Shown: one piece after another, positions 8,782-17,075 of the stretch | Layout: each line of letters begins with the position of its first letter | How positions within the stretch are numbered: the stretch's first letter is position 1 | Assembly (NCBI GenBank): GCA_902778925.1 | Contig: CACYZN010000018.1 | Span: 1 to 64,000, forward strand | DNA from: an uncultured Bacteroidota bacterium | Lineage (GTDB): Bacteria > Bacteroidota > Bacteroidia > Bacteroidales > P3 | DNA length: 64,000 nt | Reading direction: 5' to 3' | Made by a program: the position numbers and the translations under genes | Notes under the pieces: generated by a model | What the model was told of the DNA's origin: nothing | Database searches by the model: none | Seen by the model: only the letters and a program-made list of their open reading frames with translations

Positions 8782-9575
8782 GCAAACACGATGGCGGCCA
8801 GACCCACTGCGGCGCAGTAGACGGCAAACCATATCAGTTTGCCCTTCTTCACTATGTCAATCATCCATTTGCAGGCCAGACAGCCGCACACGAAAGCCGC
8901 CACGAAGCCCACTGCCAACGAGAGTGCCGGCAGTCCGGCCATGGCTTGCGACACGCCCATCTCGGCTATGTCTTTCACATCGAGCAGGGCCTCGCCCAGG
9001 ATGGGCGGTATCACCATGAGGAACGAGAACTGGGCCAGTTTCTCCTTCTTGTTGCCCAGCAGCAGTCCGGTGGCGATGGTCGAGCCCGAGCGCGAGAGGC
9101 CGGGCAGTACGGCCAGCGCCTGGGCGATACCTATCACAAAGGCGTGCCACGGCGAGATGTTCTCGCGCTGGCGCGGCTTGGCGAAGTAGGAGAAGGCCAG
9201 GAGCGATGCGGTGACCAGCAGGCAGATGCCCACTACCAGCAGGCCGCTGCCGAAGACGGCTTCCACCTTGTCCTTGAAGAACAGACCCACAATGCCGACG
9301 GGTATCATGGAGATTATGATGTTGACGATGTAGCGGGTGCCTTCGTTCCACTTCCACTTGAAGAGGTCGGTGAAGAGCCACACTATCTCTTTCCACAGCA
9401 CCACGATGGTGCTGAGCACCGTGGCCACGTGCACGGCCACGGTAAACGTAAGGTTCTCCTCGCCGGAGAGGCCGAAGAGGTGGGCGCCGATGGCGAGGTG
9501 GCCGCTCGAGGATACGGGCAGGTACTCGGTGAGGCCTTGTATGATGCCCAGTATAAGGGCTTCAAACCATTCCAT
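8778..9575 (-). CDS. uppP: Undecaprenyl-diphosphatase UppP (BacA)
   Basis: Integral membrane phosphatase that recycles undecaprenyl pyrophosphate to undecaprenyl phosphate for peptidoglycan and surface polysaccharide synthesis; overexpression of the family gives bacitracin resistance. Length 265 residues with about eight hydrophobic segments. Both signature motifs are present: [17 protein letters not shown] at residues 15-31 (Glu plus PxSSSGH) and [16 protein letters not shown] near 160, carrying the catalytic Arg. Upstream is a DUF3098 membrane protein and ftsX; truB overlaps its end. Confidence 0.96.
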   Translation of the reverse strand: MEWFEALILGIIQGLTEYLPVSSSGHLAIGAHLFGLSGEENLTFTVAVHVATVLSTIVVLWKEIVWLFTDLFKWKWNEGTRYIVNIIISMIPVGIVGLFFKDKVEAVFGSGLLVVGICLLVTASLLAFSYFAKPRQRENISPWHAFVIGIAQALAVLPGLSRSGSTIATGLLLGNKKEKLAQFSFLMVIPPILGEALLDVKDIAEMGVSQAMAGLPALSLAVGFVAAFVCGCLACKWMIDIVKKGKLIWFAVYCAAVGLAAIVFA

Positions 9576-9607
9576 AATATATGATTGATTGCTTGACTAC
9601 TTGATGT

Positions 9608-9853
9608 CTATTTCTTCTTGTACAAGATGGCCACAATCTCGACCACGAAGCCGACCACAATCATGATTGGTGCCACATAGAGGCGGCGCGTGTCGAACAT
9701 GGCGGGGTTGAACTCGTTGGGGTTGTCGCTACCGCCACCGGCCAGCAGTATGTAGCCTATGGCCAGCAGAACGAGGCCTGCACCCATCAGTATGTAGTTC
9801 ACAAGGCCGAAGGCCAGTTGCATCTTGTTGTTGTCTTGTTCTTTGTTTTCCAT
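9608..9853 (-). CDS. DUF3098 small membrane protein
   Basis: An 81-residue protein with two hydrophobic segments (GLVNYILMGAGLVLLAIGYI near 16-35 and VAPIMIVVGFVVEIVAIL near 60-77) separated by a soluble turn containing GGSDNPNEFNPAMFDTRR, the pattern of DUF3098. The family is found almost only in Bacteroidetes, typically between ftsX and uppP exactly as here, so a role in cell division or envelope synthesis is inferred from context. No catalytic residues are apparent. Confidence 0.88.
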   Translation of the reverse strand: MENKEQDNNKMQLAFGLVNYILMGAGLVLLAIGYILLAGGGSDNPNEFNPAMFDTRRLYVAPIMIVVGFVVEIVAILYKKK

Positions 9854-9865
9854 TTGGTGTGTGTT

Positions 9866-10708
9866 TTAATGCTTGGAAATATAGTGTCGCACTGTGATGG
9901 CGGTGGAGAGCAGGGTGATGCCCATGCCCGCCAGCACGAGTATGGCGGCTATGACGCCGTACCACAGCCAGTGTTCGGCAGCCAGAAGGTCGAGGGCGAA
10001 CTGGTTGCCGAATACCCACAGGGCCACCACCGTCAGTGCAGCCGCTATGAAGCCGCCCAGCGCGCCCTGCCACAGGCTGCGCAGCAGGAACGGTCTCTCG
10101 ATGAAGCCCGACTTGGCACCGACCAAGCGCATGGTCGAGATGGTGTCGCGATGGCTGTAGATGGCTATGCGTATCAGGCTGGCTATGAGTACTTCGGTGA
10201 TGATGAGCAGCAGTACCACGAAGACGATGAGGAACCACGTGAGCTTGTAGAACAGCTCGCGCAGTTCGCCCACCACGTTCTCCTGGTAGGCCACGCCTGT
10301 CACACCGTCTTCCTTGCCCACGGCGGCGCAGAAGCGGTCGAGCACCTCGGTCGAGTTGTCGGGCAGCAGGTCGGCCCTGAAGTTGACCATGAGCGAGGGG
10401 TATAGCGGGTTGTAGCCGATGAAGCCCACGAAGTCTTCGCCCAGGTCCTGGCTGAATATCTCGGCGGCCTTGTCGCTCGAGATGTAGTCCACGTGTTTCA
10501 CATAGGGCATCTGCTCCACACGCCCTTTGAGGGCTGTGGCCAGCGAGTCGCTCACGTCGGGCGAGAGGTCCACCTTGTAGGTGATGCGCTCCTGGGCGTC
10601 GTGGGTGAGGCGGTAGGAGTGGTATTCGATGCAGAGCAGCAGGCCCAGCATGAACAGCACCAGGCTAATGCCCAGCACGGTGGCGCCATTGGTCCCTTTG
10701 TTTCTCAT
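9866..10708 (-). CDS. ftsX: Cell division protein FtsX (permease-like)
   Basis: Inner-membrane partner of the FtsE ATPase that activates peptidoglycan hydrolases at the septum. The 280-residue protein has the FtsX layout: one N-terminal membrane segment (ATVLGISLVLFMLGLLL), an extracytoplasmic domain of about 120 residues, then three clustered membrane segments (near 160-185, 205-235 and 250-275) with the intervening loop TISTMRLVGAKSGFIERPF typical of the FtsX/LolC permease domain. It is 9 bp downstream of dnaN and 12 bp upstream of the DUF3098 gene. ftsE is not adjacent. Confidence 0.93.
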   Translation of the reverse strand: MRNKGTNGATVLGISLVLFMLGLLLCIEYHSYRLTHDAQERITYKVDLSPDVSDSLATALKGRVEQMPYVKHVDYISSDKAAEIFSQDLGEDFVGFIGYNPLYPSLMVNFRADLLPDNSTEVLDRFCAAVGKEDGVTGVAYQENVVGELRELFYKLTWFLIVFVVLLLIITEVLIASLIRIAIYSHRDTISTMRLVGAKSGFIERPFLLRSLWQGALGGFIAAALTVVALWVFGNQFALDLLAAEHWLWYGVIAAILVLAGMGITLLSTAITVRHYISKH

Positions 10709-10717
10709 GGTCTAGTG

Positions 10718-11860
10718 TCAGTTGGCCAACATTACCGGCATGACGAGCATCAGTATGTCGTCGGGACGGCCCTCGGTCTCGTCGCCGTAGGGGAAGATGA
10801 TGCCGGCCCTGGAGGGGTGCGACATCTCGACGAGCACCTGCTCGCTGTCCAGGTTGCCTATCATCTCGGTCAGGAACTTGGCGTTGAAGCCTATGTCCAT
10901 GGGGTCGCCCTCGTACTGGCAGGGTATGCTCTCGTGGGCTTTGTTCGAGAACTCGAGGTCCTCGGCCGAGACGACCAGGTGGTCGGCCGCTATCGAGAGG
11001 CGCACCTGGCGGGTGGCTTCGCTGGCGAAGATGCTGACGCGGCGCAGCGTGTTGAGCAGCGACTGGCGGTCGACGATCAGCTTGTTGGGGTTGTCCTTGG
11101 GTATGGCGGCTTCGTAGTTGGGATAGCGTCCGTCGACCAGGCGGCACACCACGTAGAAGTTGTCGAAGGTGAGGAAGAGGTTGGTGTTGTTGTATTCCAC
11201 CGTCACTTCGCCGTCGTCCTTGCGGGCGGCCAGTATGTTCTTCACTATGGTGATGGGCTTCTTGGGCAGGATGAAGTTGGTGCTTTCCTCGCACACGACG
11301 TCCTTGCGGCGGTAGCGTACCAGCTTGTGGGCGTCGGTGGCCACGAAGGTGGCGCCGTCGGGCGTCATCTCGCAGAAGATGCCGCTCATCTGTTGGTGCA
11401 TCTCGTCGTTGCTGGTGGCGAAGTAGGTCTTGTTGATGGCCTCGACCAGGGCGGTGCAGCTCATGTGGGTCATCGAGGTGCCTTCGGCCACAGGCATGGC
11501 GGGGTAGGTCTCGGCATCCATGCCGGCCAGGTGGTACTCGCCCTCGCCCGAGGCGATGCTTACGGCGTAGCTCTTGGTGTCGACCCCGAAGGTGAGGGGC
11601 ACGTCGTCGAAGCTCTTCAGTATCTCGAGCAGCATCTTCGACGGTATGGCCACCTCTTCGGCACCGTCCATGCGGCCGGTCTCCACCTCGATGCGGCACA
11701 CCAGGGTGGTCGAAAGGTCGGTCGACTTCACGGTGAGGGTGTTCTCTTCCAGGTGGAAGTGGAAGCAGCCGATGATAGGCATTGTGTTGTTGCTCGAAAG
11801 GACGCCGCTGAGCGACTGCAACTGCTTGAGCAGCTGTTGACTGTTGACTATGAAATTCAT
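10718..11860 (-). CDS. dnaN: DNA polymerase III beta subunit (sliding clamp)
   Basis: Ring-shaped processivity clamp for DNA polymerase III and other replication and repair enzymes. The 380-residue protein has the three-domain architecture: start MNFIVNSQQLLKQLQSLSGVL, domain 1 with NTMPIIGCFHFHLEENTL, the middle domain with RKDVVCEESTNFILPKKP, and the C-terminal sequence ending DDILMLVMPVMLAN, which closes like the M-P-M/L-R/x tail of the clamp. As usual in Bacteroidetes it is not next to dnaA; it heads a transcript with ftsX. A -7 box lies 37 bp upstream of the start. Confidence 0.97.
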   Translation of the reverse strand: MNFIVNSQQLLKQLQSLSGVLSSNNTMPIIGCFHFHLEENTLTVKSTDLSTTLVCRIEVETGRMDGAEEVAIPSKMLLEILKSFDDVPLTFGVDTKSYAVSIASGEGEYHLAGMDAETYPAMPVAEGTSMTHMSCTALVEAINKTYFATSNDEMHQQMSGIFCEMTPDGATFVATDAHKLVRYRRKDVVCEESTNFILPKKPITIVKNILAARKDDGEVTVEYNNTNLFLTFDNFYVVCRLVDGRYPNYEAAIPKDNPNKLIVDRQSLLNTLRRVSIFASEATRQVRLSIAADHLVVSAEDLEFSNKAHESIPCQYEGDPMDIGFNAKFLTEMIGNLDSEQVLVEMSHPSRAGIIFPYGDETEGRPDDILMLVMPVMLAN

Positions 11861-11896
11861 ATCGTTATTGTTTTGTTTTCTTTAATAAACCGACTG

Positions 11897-11904
11897 CAAA
11901 AGTA
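11897..11904 (-). promoter_or_regulatory. Bacteroidetes -7 box upstream of dnaN
   Basis: On the minus strand the sequence TACTTTTG matches the TAnnTTTG -7 consensus of the Bacteroidetes primary sigma factor. It is placed 37 bp before the dnaN ATG. No clear TTG is seen at the -33 position, so the call is based on the -7 box and position. Confidence 0.6.
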
Positions 11905-11961
11905 CGCCTTTTGCGCCACATGGCGGCAGTTTTTTTTCACTTTTTATCAACACTGTGCTTT

Positions 11962-12345
11962 TCAGTGTTTGTCGACCACGGTCTTGGTGAATACGCCTTC
12001 GGGCAGGTCGTAGTCGTCGTAGCGCCACGAGCAGTTGGCTTTCGAGTAGTTCTCGTCGAGGTAGAAGGAACCGTGTATGTGGTTGTCGAGCCTGACGCGG
12101 CAGGTGGGCTCGTAGAGCACCACCAGGTTCTTGTACTCGACGCCGGTCTCGGTCTTGATGTCGGTGCCCACACCCTCGGGGTATTCCAGCTGCACCACGT
12201 AGCCGCCGCTGTTGAAGTCGGTCATGCTGGTCATGCAGTCGCGCACCCACAGCACGGTGCCCGCGAACTCCATCTCGTCGTGCTTCACGCAGCCTGCCAG
12301 GGCCAGGGTGCCGAGCAGCAGGCTAAAATAAACGCAGTGCTTCAT
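11962..12345 (-). CDS. Small lipoprotein of unknown function
   Basis: A 127-residue protein with an N-terminal lipoprotein signal: MKHCVYFSLLLGTLALAGC, a hydrophobic stretch ending in the lipobox LAGC, so it should be lipidated and held in the inner or outer membrane. The mature part is rich in aromatic and acidic residues and resembles a small beta-rich domain; I recognise no family. Its start lies 23 bp inside the end of dapD, so the two genes are translationally coupled or at least co-transcribed. The link to lysine and diaminopimelate synthesis may be only positional. Confidence 0.75.
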   Translation of the reverse strand: MKHCVYFSLLLGTLALAGCVKHDEMEFAGTVLWVRDCMTSMTDFNSGGYVVQLEYPEGVGTDIKTETGVEYKNLVVLYEPTCRVRLDNHIHGSFYLDENYSKANCSWRYDDYDLPEGVFTKTVVDKH

Positions 12346-13150
12346 TGAGCGATGTCTTTTTGTCGGTACTTTCTTTTCGTTGTCCTATGATGAGGGCGCA
12401 GCTCACCTGGTAGTCGCCGGCGGCTAAGTGCTTGGTGTAGCTGCCGGGTATCACCACCGAGCGCGCCGGCACGCGGCCGGTGTAGGTCACCGGCTCGGGG
12501 CCTGTCACGTCGATAATCTTGGTGCTGGCGGTGAGCACGGTGCCGGCGCCCAGAACCGCCTCGTGCTCCACATGCACCCCCTCGACCACTATCGACCGGC
12601 TGCCGATAAAGCAGTGGTCCTCAATGATCACCGGTGCCGCCTGCACGGGCTCCAGCACTCCGCCCAGGCCCACGCCGCCGCTCAGGTGCACGCCTTCGCC
12701 CACCTGGGCGCAGCTGCCCACCGTGGCCCAGGTGTCGACCATGGTGCCGGCACCCACATGGGCGCCAATGTTCACGTAGCTTGGCATCATCACCGACCCG
12801 GGAGCCAGGTAGGCGCCGTAGCGCGCCACCGCCGGCGGCACCACGCGGATGCCCTGCTCCTCGAGGTGGCGCTTCAGCGGTATCTTGTCGCGATACTCCA
12901 TCGGGCCGGCCTCCAGGGTCTGCATGCCGCACAGCGGGAAGTACAGCAGCACGGCCTTCTTCACCCACTCGTTCACCCGCCAGCCGCAATGCATGGGATG
13001 CTCACATCCGGTCGCGACCTCCTCGGTCGGTTCGGCCACGCGCAGTCGCCCGCGGTCCAGCATATCTATGGCTTCCAGCACCGCCTCGCGCACCGAGGGC
13101 TCGCCCAGCAATTCGCGGTGCTCCCAAGCCTCTTCTATCTTCTTTTGCAT
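12323..13150 (-). CDS. dapD: 2,3,4,5-tetrahydropyridine-2,6-dicarboxylate N-succinyltransferase
   Basis: Acyl-CoA-dependent acyltransferase of the diaminopimelate/lysine pathway (succinyl branch). The 275-residue protein begins MQKKIEEAWEHRELL, the common DapD N-terminal helix domain, followed by left-handed beta-helix hexapeptide repeats (VMMPSYVNIGAHVGAGTMVDTWATVGS and onward, residues 115-200), with the active-site region SYVNIGAHVGAGT. The C-terminal half carries the typical VVIPGSYTK segment. A promoter lies upstream at 13186-13193, so dapD starts the transcript that includes the small lipoprotein gene. Confidence 0.95.
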   Translation of the reverse strand: MQKKIEEAWEHRELLGEPSVREAVLEAIDMLDRGRLRVAEPTEEVATGCEHPMHCGWRVNEWVKKAVLLYFPLCGMQTLEAGPMEYRDKIPLKRHLEEQGIRVVPPAVARYGAYLAPGSVMMPSYVNIGAHVGAGTMVDTWATVGSCAQVGEGVHLSGGVGLGGVLEPVQAAPVIIEDHCFIGSRSIVVEGVHVEHEAVLGAGTVLTASTKIIDVTGPEPVTYTGRVPARSVVIPGSYTKHLAAGDYQVSCALIIGQRKESTDKKTSLNEALRLF

Positions 13151-13185
13151 AGTGTTACACGCTTTTCACAAACATTATCAAGCTG

Positions 13186-13193
13186 CAAATATA
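13186..13193 (-). promoter_or_regulatory. Bacteroidetes promoter of dapD
   Basis: On the minus strand TATATTTG forms a consensus -7 box 35 bp before the dapD start, and a TTTG (plus-strand CAAA at 13216-13219) sits about 22 bp further upstream in the -33 position. Confidence 0.75.
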
Positions 13194-13309
13194 CAACTTT
13201 TATTCCAATCGGTGGCAAACTTTTTACGATACCAACACGCCAGTGCCGTCACCGCCTTGCTTCAATCCCTTTTTCCCCCAACGCCAATTGCGGGAAATTA
13301 AACCGTTGA

Positions 13310-13363
13310 TTTCCGTAAATTATCGTGTCCCTGCCGACAAGAAATTACGATAATTAACGGAAA
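13310..13363. repeat. 17-bp inverted repeat in the dapD-ftcD divergent spacer
   Basis: TTTCCGTAAATTATCGT (13310-13326) faces ACGATAATTAACGGAAA (13347-13363) with one mismatch and a 20-base loop. Further half-sites of the type ACGGTAATTCACG follow just downstream. The surrounding 545-bp spacer separates two divergent genes and otherwise contains their promoters and palindrome copy B. The dyad could be an operator or a transcript hairpin. Confidence 0.65.
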
Positions 13364-13470
13364 AATTCACGGTAATTCACGTTGAAAAAAGCAATGATTG
13401 ACGTTTAGAAACACGATAGTCATCGTTTGAAAAGAAGACATCCGACGTAATACAACCCCCTCCGCACCGC

Positions 13471-13594
13471 ATCCCCTCCGGTTCCGGTGGCCTCGTTGAC
13501 CTATCGTTGTACTATTGTTGTACTATCGTTGTACTATTGAAAACATAAGAACGATAGTACAACGATAGTACAACAATAGTACAACGATAGTACG
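13471..13594. repeat. Palindromic tandem-repeat element, copy B
   Basis: Same construction as copy A: 11-bp units CGTTGTACTAT on the left, loop GAAAACATAAGA, and complementary units CGATAGTACAA on the right. The conserved tail (CATCCCCTCCGG then GGTGGCCTCGTTG) is here on the left, as the reverse complement of the tail at the right of copy A, while the loop has the same orientation as in copy A. It lies between the divergent dapD and ftcD promoters. Confidence 0.9.
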
Positions 13595-13664
13595 GGGCGG
13601 GGACGGGGTGGGGGAGCGTGGAGCATAAAATGTGGATTTTTTTCGTCGTATGAGAAAATAATTG

Positions 13665-13672
13665 TATATTTG
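13665..13672 (+). promoter_or_regulatory. Bacteroidetes -7 box of ftcD
   Basis: TATATTTG matches TAnnTTTG and lies 23 bp before the ftcD start codon, followed by the GCA typical of these promoters. No strong TTG is seen at the -33 position. Confidence 0.7.
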
Positions 13673-13695
13673 CAGCAACAAAAACAACACAAACT

Positions 13696-15393
13696 ATGAA
13701 GCAACTTATTGAATGCGTGCCCAATATCAGCGAGGGCCGCAACATGGATATCATCAATCAGGTCACTGCCGAGATTGAAAAGGTAGACGGAGTGAAACTG
13801 CTCGACGTCGACCCCGGCCAGACCACCAACCGCACCGTCATCACCTTCGTCGGCGAACCCGAGCCTGTGCTCGAGGCCGCCTACCAGGTCGTCAAGAAGG
13901 CCGCCGAGCTGATCGACATGACCCAGCACCACGGCGCCCACCCGCGCCAAGGCGCCACCGACGTGTGCCCCCTTATCCCCGTGGCCAATATCACCATGGA
14001 CGAGGTGGTCGAGTATGCCCACAAACTGGGCAAGCGTCTGGGCGACGACCTGCAGATACCCATCTACTGCTACGAGAACGCTGCCTTCATCCCCGAGCGC
14101 CGCAACCTGGCCTACTGCCGCACCGGCGAGTACGAGAGCCTCAGCAGCCGCCTCGGCACCGAGCAGTGGAAGCCCGACTTCGGCCCCAACGCCTGGAACG
14201 AGCACACCGCCCGCACCGGCGCCACACAGGTCGGCGCACGCGACTTCCTCGTGGCCATCAACTACAACCTCAACACCACCAGCACCCGCCGCGCCAACGC
14301 CATTGCCTTCGACGTGCGCGAGAAGGGCCGCCCCGCCCGCGAGGGTGGCAAGCCCAGCGGCAAGCCCCTCAAGGACGAAAACGGCAAGCCCATCATGATA
14401 CCCGGCACCCTCAAGGGCACCAAGGCCATCGGCTGGTACATCGAAGATTACGGCATCGCCCAGGTGTCGATGAACATCACCTCCATCAAGGTGGCCCCCG
14501 TGCACCTCTGCTTCGACGAGGTGTGCCGCTGCGCCGCCAACCGTGGCCTCCGCGTCACCGGCTGCGAGATAGTGGGCCTCATACCCAAGAGCGTCCTCAT
14601 CGATGCCGGCAAGTACTACCTGGCCAAACAGCAGCGCTCCCTCGGCGTCAGCGAGGACGAGATAATGAAGGTCGCCATCAAGAGCATGGGCCTCGACGAC
14701 CTCAAGCCCTTCGACCCCAAGGAGAAGGTGATAGAATACCTCATCGAGGACCACTCGAAGAAGAAACTGGTCGACCTCACCTGCCGCGGCTTCTGCGACG
14801 AGACCGCCAGCGAAAGCCCCGCCCCCGGCGGCGGCAGCGTCAGCGCCTACATGGGCGCCCTGGCCGCCAGCCTCGGCACCATGGTGGCCAACCTCACCGG
14901 TGGCAAGGCCGCCTACGACGACGAGTGGGAGAAATTCAGCGACGTGGCCGTCAAGGGCCAAGCCCTGAAGGAAGAGTTGCTGCACCTGGTCGACGAGGAC
15001 ACCGAAGCCTTCAACCGCATCATGGACGCCTTCGGCCTGCCCAAGAAGACCGACGACGAGAAGGCCGCCCGCAGCGCCGCCATCCAGGAGGCCACCAAGT
15101 TCGCCACCGAGGTACCCTTCCGCACCATGCAGCGCTCGCTCGAAGCCTTCGAGGTCTGCCGCGCCATGGTCGAATGGGGCAATCCCAACAGCGTCACCGA
15201 CGGCGGCGTAGGCAGCCTGGCCGCCCGCAGCGCTGTCATGGGTGCACACCTGAATGTGAAGATCAACGCCTCGTCGCTCAAGGACGAAGCCTTCAAGGCC
15301 GACATACTGGCCAAGGCCCAGGCCATCGAGGACGAAGCCATCCGCCAGGAGACCGAAATTCTGAAGATTGTAAACGAAAAAATAGGTTTGTAA
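13696..15393 (+). CDS. ftcD: Bifunctional glutamate formimidoyltransferase / formimidotetrahydrofolate cyclodeaminase
   Basis: Moves the formimino group from formiminoglutamate (histidine breakdown) to tetrahydrofolate and then deaminates it to methenyl-THF. The 565-residue protein is a fusion: residues 1 to about 330 are the formimidoyltransferase (start KQLIECVPNISEGRN, DVDPGQTTNRTVITFVG, HHGAHPRQGATDVCPLIPV), and about 350-565 are the helical cyclodeaminase (SPAPGGGSVSAYMGALAASL near 375, then GNPNSVTDGGVGSLAARSA near 495). The other hut genes are not in the window, so the pathway may be split. It is followed one base later by a small lipoprotein gene. Confidence 0.97.
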   Translation: MKQLIECVPNISEGRNMDIINQVTAEIEKVDGVKLLDVDPGQTTNRTVITFVGEPEPVLEAAYQVVKKAAELIDMTQHHGAHPRQGATDVCPLIPVANITMDEVVEYAHKLGKRLGDDLQIPIYCYENAAFIPERRNLAYCRTGEYESLSSRLGTEQWKPDFGPNAWNEHTARTGATQVGARDFLVAINYNLNTTSTRRANAIAFDVREKGRPAREGGKPSGKPLKDENGKPIMIPGTLKGTKAIGWYIEDYGIAQVSMNITSIKVAPVHLCFDEVCRCAANRGLRVTGCEIVGLIPKSVLIDAGKYYLAKQQRSLGVSEDEIMKVAIKSMGLDDLKPFDPKEKVIEYLIEDHSKKKLVDLTCRGFCDETASESPAPGGGSVSAYMGALAASLGTMVANLTGGKAAYDDEWEKFSDVAVKGQALKEELLHLVDEDTEAFNRIMDAFGLPKKTDDEKAARSAAIQEATKFATEVPFRTMQRSLEAFEVCRAMVEWGNPNSVTDGGVGSLAARSAVMGAHLNVKINASSLKDEAFKADILAKAQAIEDEAIRQETEILKIVNEKIGL

Positions 15394-15394
15394 T

Positions 15395-15520
15395 ATGAAG
15401 AAGAAAGTATTTGCCATCTTAGCACTCGTGCTGTTTGTGGCCGGTATCGCCGCCAGCTGCACCCACCACACCTGCCCCGCCTACCGTGGCTCCATAGCCA
15501 TGGCCGAGGCCGCCGAATAA
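15395..15520 (+). CDS. 41-residue predicted lipoprotein downstream of ftcD
   Basis: A short frame starting one base after the ftcD stop: MKKKVFAILALVLFVAGIAA followed by SCTHHTCPAY and a short tail. It has a lysine-rich start, a hydrophobic core and a lipobox ending in Cys22, so the mature peptide would be only about 20 residues attached to lipid. Tiny Bacteroidetes lipoproteins with a C-P-A-Y segment are something I have seen before, but no function is known to me. Close coupling to ftcD and the clean signal peptide argue that it is real. Confidence 0.65.
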   Translation: MKKKVFAILALVLFVAGIAASCTHHTCPAYRGSIAMAEAAE

Positions 15521-15540
15521 GCCTTAAGCAGCACCAATAG

Positions 15541-15583
15541 AACACCAACCGTCGGGCTGACAGACAGCCTTGTGGTTGGTGTT
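15541..15583. repeat. Hairpin downstream of the small lipoprotein gene
   Basis: A 10-bp outer stem AACACCAACC (15541-15550) / GGTTGGTGTT (15574-15583) encloses an inner GGCTG/CAGCC stem. No T-run follows directly, so it may end the ftcD transcript weakly or stabilise its 3' end. Confidence 0.5.
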
Positions 15584-15658
15584 GGTCTATTTGCAAAGGA
15601 TATGTCCATAATCTTGTCGAGGTAGATTATTATGAGTTTCAAAACGGTAAGTAAGAAT

Positions 15659-16906
15659 ATGTATAAGAAGGTTGTTTTTCTAATAGCCATAATTACGTCA
15701 ATGTGTTCTATGGCTCAAAATGACACGTTGGGCCGTTACCCTTATCTTTACACATATGGGATGCCTGAGAGTAATTGTGTAATAATTCCAGTTCCTTACA
15801 TGGCAGGAGATAGTGCTGGAGATGTATTTGCTTCTACTTTTAATGATGTCCTTGTAAGAAAAGTGGCCTTTAAAATGCATGCTGATGACACTATTCATAT
15901 TGTTGGTATTGCTTTTTCAGCTTATGTTAATAACGATCGTTGTCGTAATTTGTCAATTTATGACACAGTACTTGAACCTATAGAAAGTGTTATTACATTG
16001 CCAAGTAGTGGACTTACTTGTTTTAATTATTATCAGCCACTATCCGCTGATGAAAAGTGTATTATATGCCCAGGTGTCGCAAATGATGGTTTGATTTTTA
16101 GATATGCCTTTTTCCCCGACTCGTCGATTGTCGATGTCGTAGGAGATTTTTATATTGGGGGATATGGATATAGGACGGCCTCAACTGATGATGACTCGCC
16201 TATTTGCACTCCTTGTTTCAATTTTTTTACAGAACAACATGATCCTCCGTATCATTTCCCAGAAAGGCATTTTAAGGTTTATTTGAGCAATAGCAAGAAA
16301 TGGGAGGATTATATCTCACTGAAGACTTATCCCTTGATTTTCCCTATTATTGAAATACCATGTCCGGCAGTGGACAATGTGTATCTTGTGGACACTCTGG
16401 ACACGGTGAGCGGTGTGCGCACACTGAGTGCCACGTGGGACAGCATACGGTACCAGTCCTTGTGGGTGGTGACTGTAACAGACGAGAGCGGCGCACTGGT
16501 GCTGTCCGATACCGTAACGACACGGTCCTGGAATCGGCAGGGTTTTGAACACGACGTGCAATACACTGTGAGTGTGCAGTCGCGGTGCGACAGTCCGCGG
16601 CCGACATGGTCGGCGCAGCGCAGAGCCGGTATTGTGCAGCAGGCCACTACCCAAGATATGTCGGGTATATCGGTGCACCCCAACCCGGCAAGCAATAAGG
16701 CTGTACTGCACTTTGGTGAGCCGATGCCGTATGGCAGCACTTTGGAAGTGTGCGACCAAGGCGGCCGCAGGCTGTCGGTTCATAAGCCCCAGGCCGGCAG
16801 TCTCAGCATGGAATTGTCGACGGAATTCCTGGCTGCCGGCACATACCTGCTCCGACTCACAACTCCACAATGGACGGCAATGGGGAAACTGGTGGTTGTC
16901 CATTAA
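15659..16906 (+). CDS. Secreted protein with T9SS C-terminal sorting domain
   Basis: A 415-residue exported protein. It begins MYKKVVFLIAIITSMCSMAQ, a signal peptide; the frame is open from 15632 but the later ATG fits the signal better. Residues about 20-240 form an unknown, AT-rich domain with many Tyr, Asp and Cys. Residues about 240-330 look like a fibronectin-type repeat (LSATWDSIRYQSLWVVTVTD). The last 80 residues are a type A T9SS sorting signal: GISVHPNPASNKAVLHF, then AAGTYLLRLTT and a final KLVVV strand. The DNA of the first 700 bases is clearly AT-richer than the rest and its neighbours, so the N-terminal part may have been acquired separately. Ligand unknown. Confidence 0.8.
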   Translation: MYKKVVFLIAIITSMCSMAQNDTLGRYPYLYTYGMPESNCVIIPVPYMAGDSAGDVFASTFNDVLVRKVAFKMHADDTIHIVGIAFSAYVNNDRCRNLSIYDTVLEPIESVITLPSSGLTCFNYYQPLSADEKCIICPGVANDGLIFRYAFFPDSSIVDVVGDFYIGGYGYRTASTDDDSPICTPCFNFFTEQHDPPYHFPERHFKVYLSNSKKWEDYISLKTYPLIFPIIEIPCPAVDNVYLVDTLDTVSGVRTLSATWDSIRYQSLWVVTVTDESGALVLSDTVTTRSWNRQGFEHDVQYTVSVQSRCDSPRPTWSAQRRAGIVQQATTQDMSGISVHPNPASNKAVLHFGEPMPYGSTLEVCDQGGRRLSVHKPQAGSLSMELSTEFLAAGTYLLRLTTPQWTAMGKLVVVH

Positions 16907-17001
16907 TATGACAAAGGCGTAAACAACCACAACGGAGGCTTTGTGTGAGAGGGATAATGTGCTGTGATATATGCAGATGCAAGATTATATGAAAATAAAT
17001 G

Positions 17002-17032
17002 TTTGTCATGTCGTAATTTCTTCGTATCTTTG
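17002..17032 (+). promoter_or_regulatory. Bacteroidetes promoter of the 17.1-22.9 kb run
   Basis: TTTG at 17002-17005 (-33 element) and TATCTTTG at 17025-17032 (-7 box) are about 20 bp apart, the standard Bacteroidetes spacing. The first start codon is at 17076. Confidence 0.8.
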
Positions 17033-17075
17033 CAATCGATTTTTTAACGAATAAAACAATAAAAGCATACTGACA

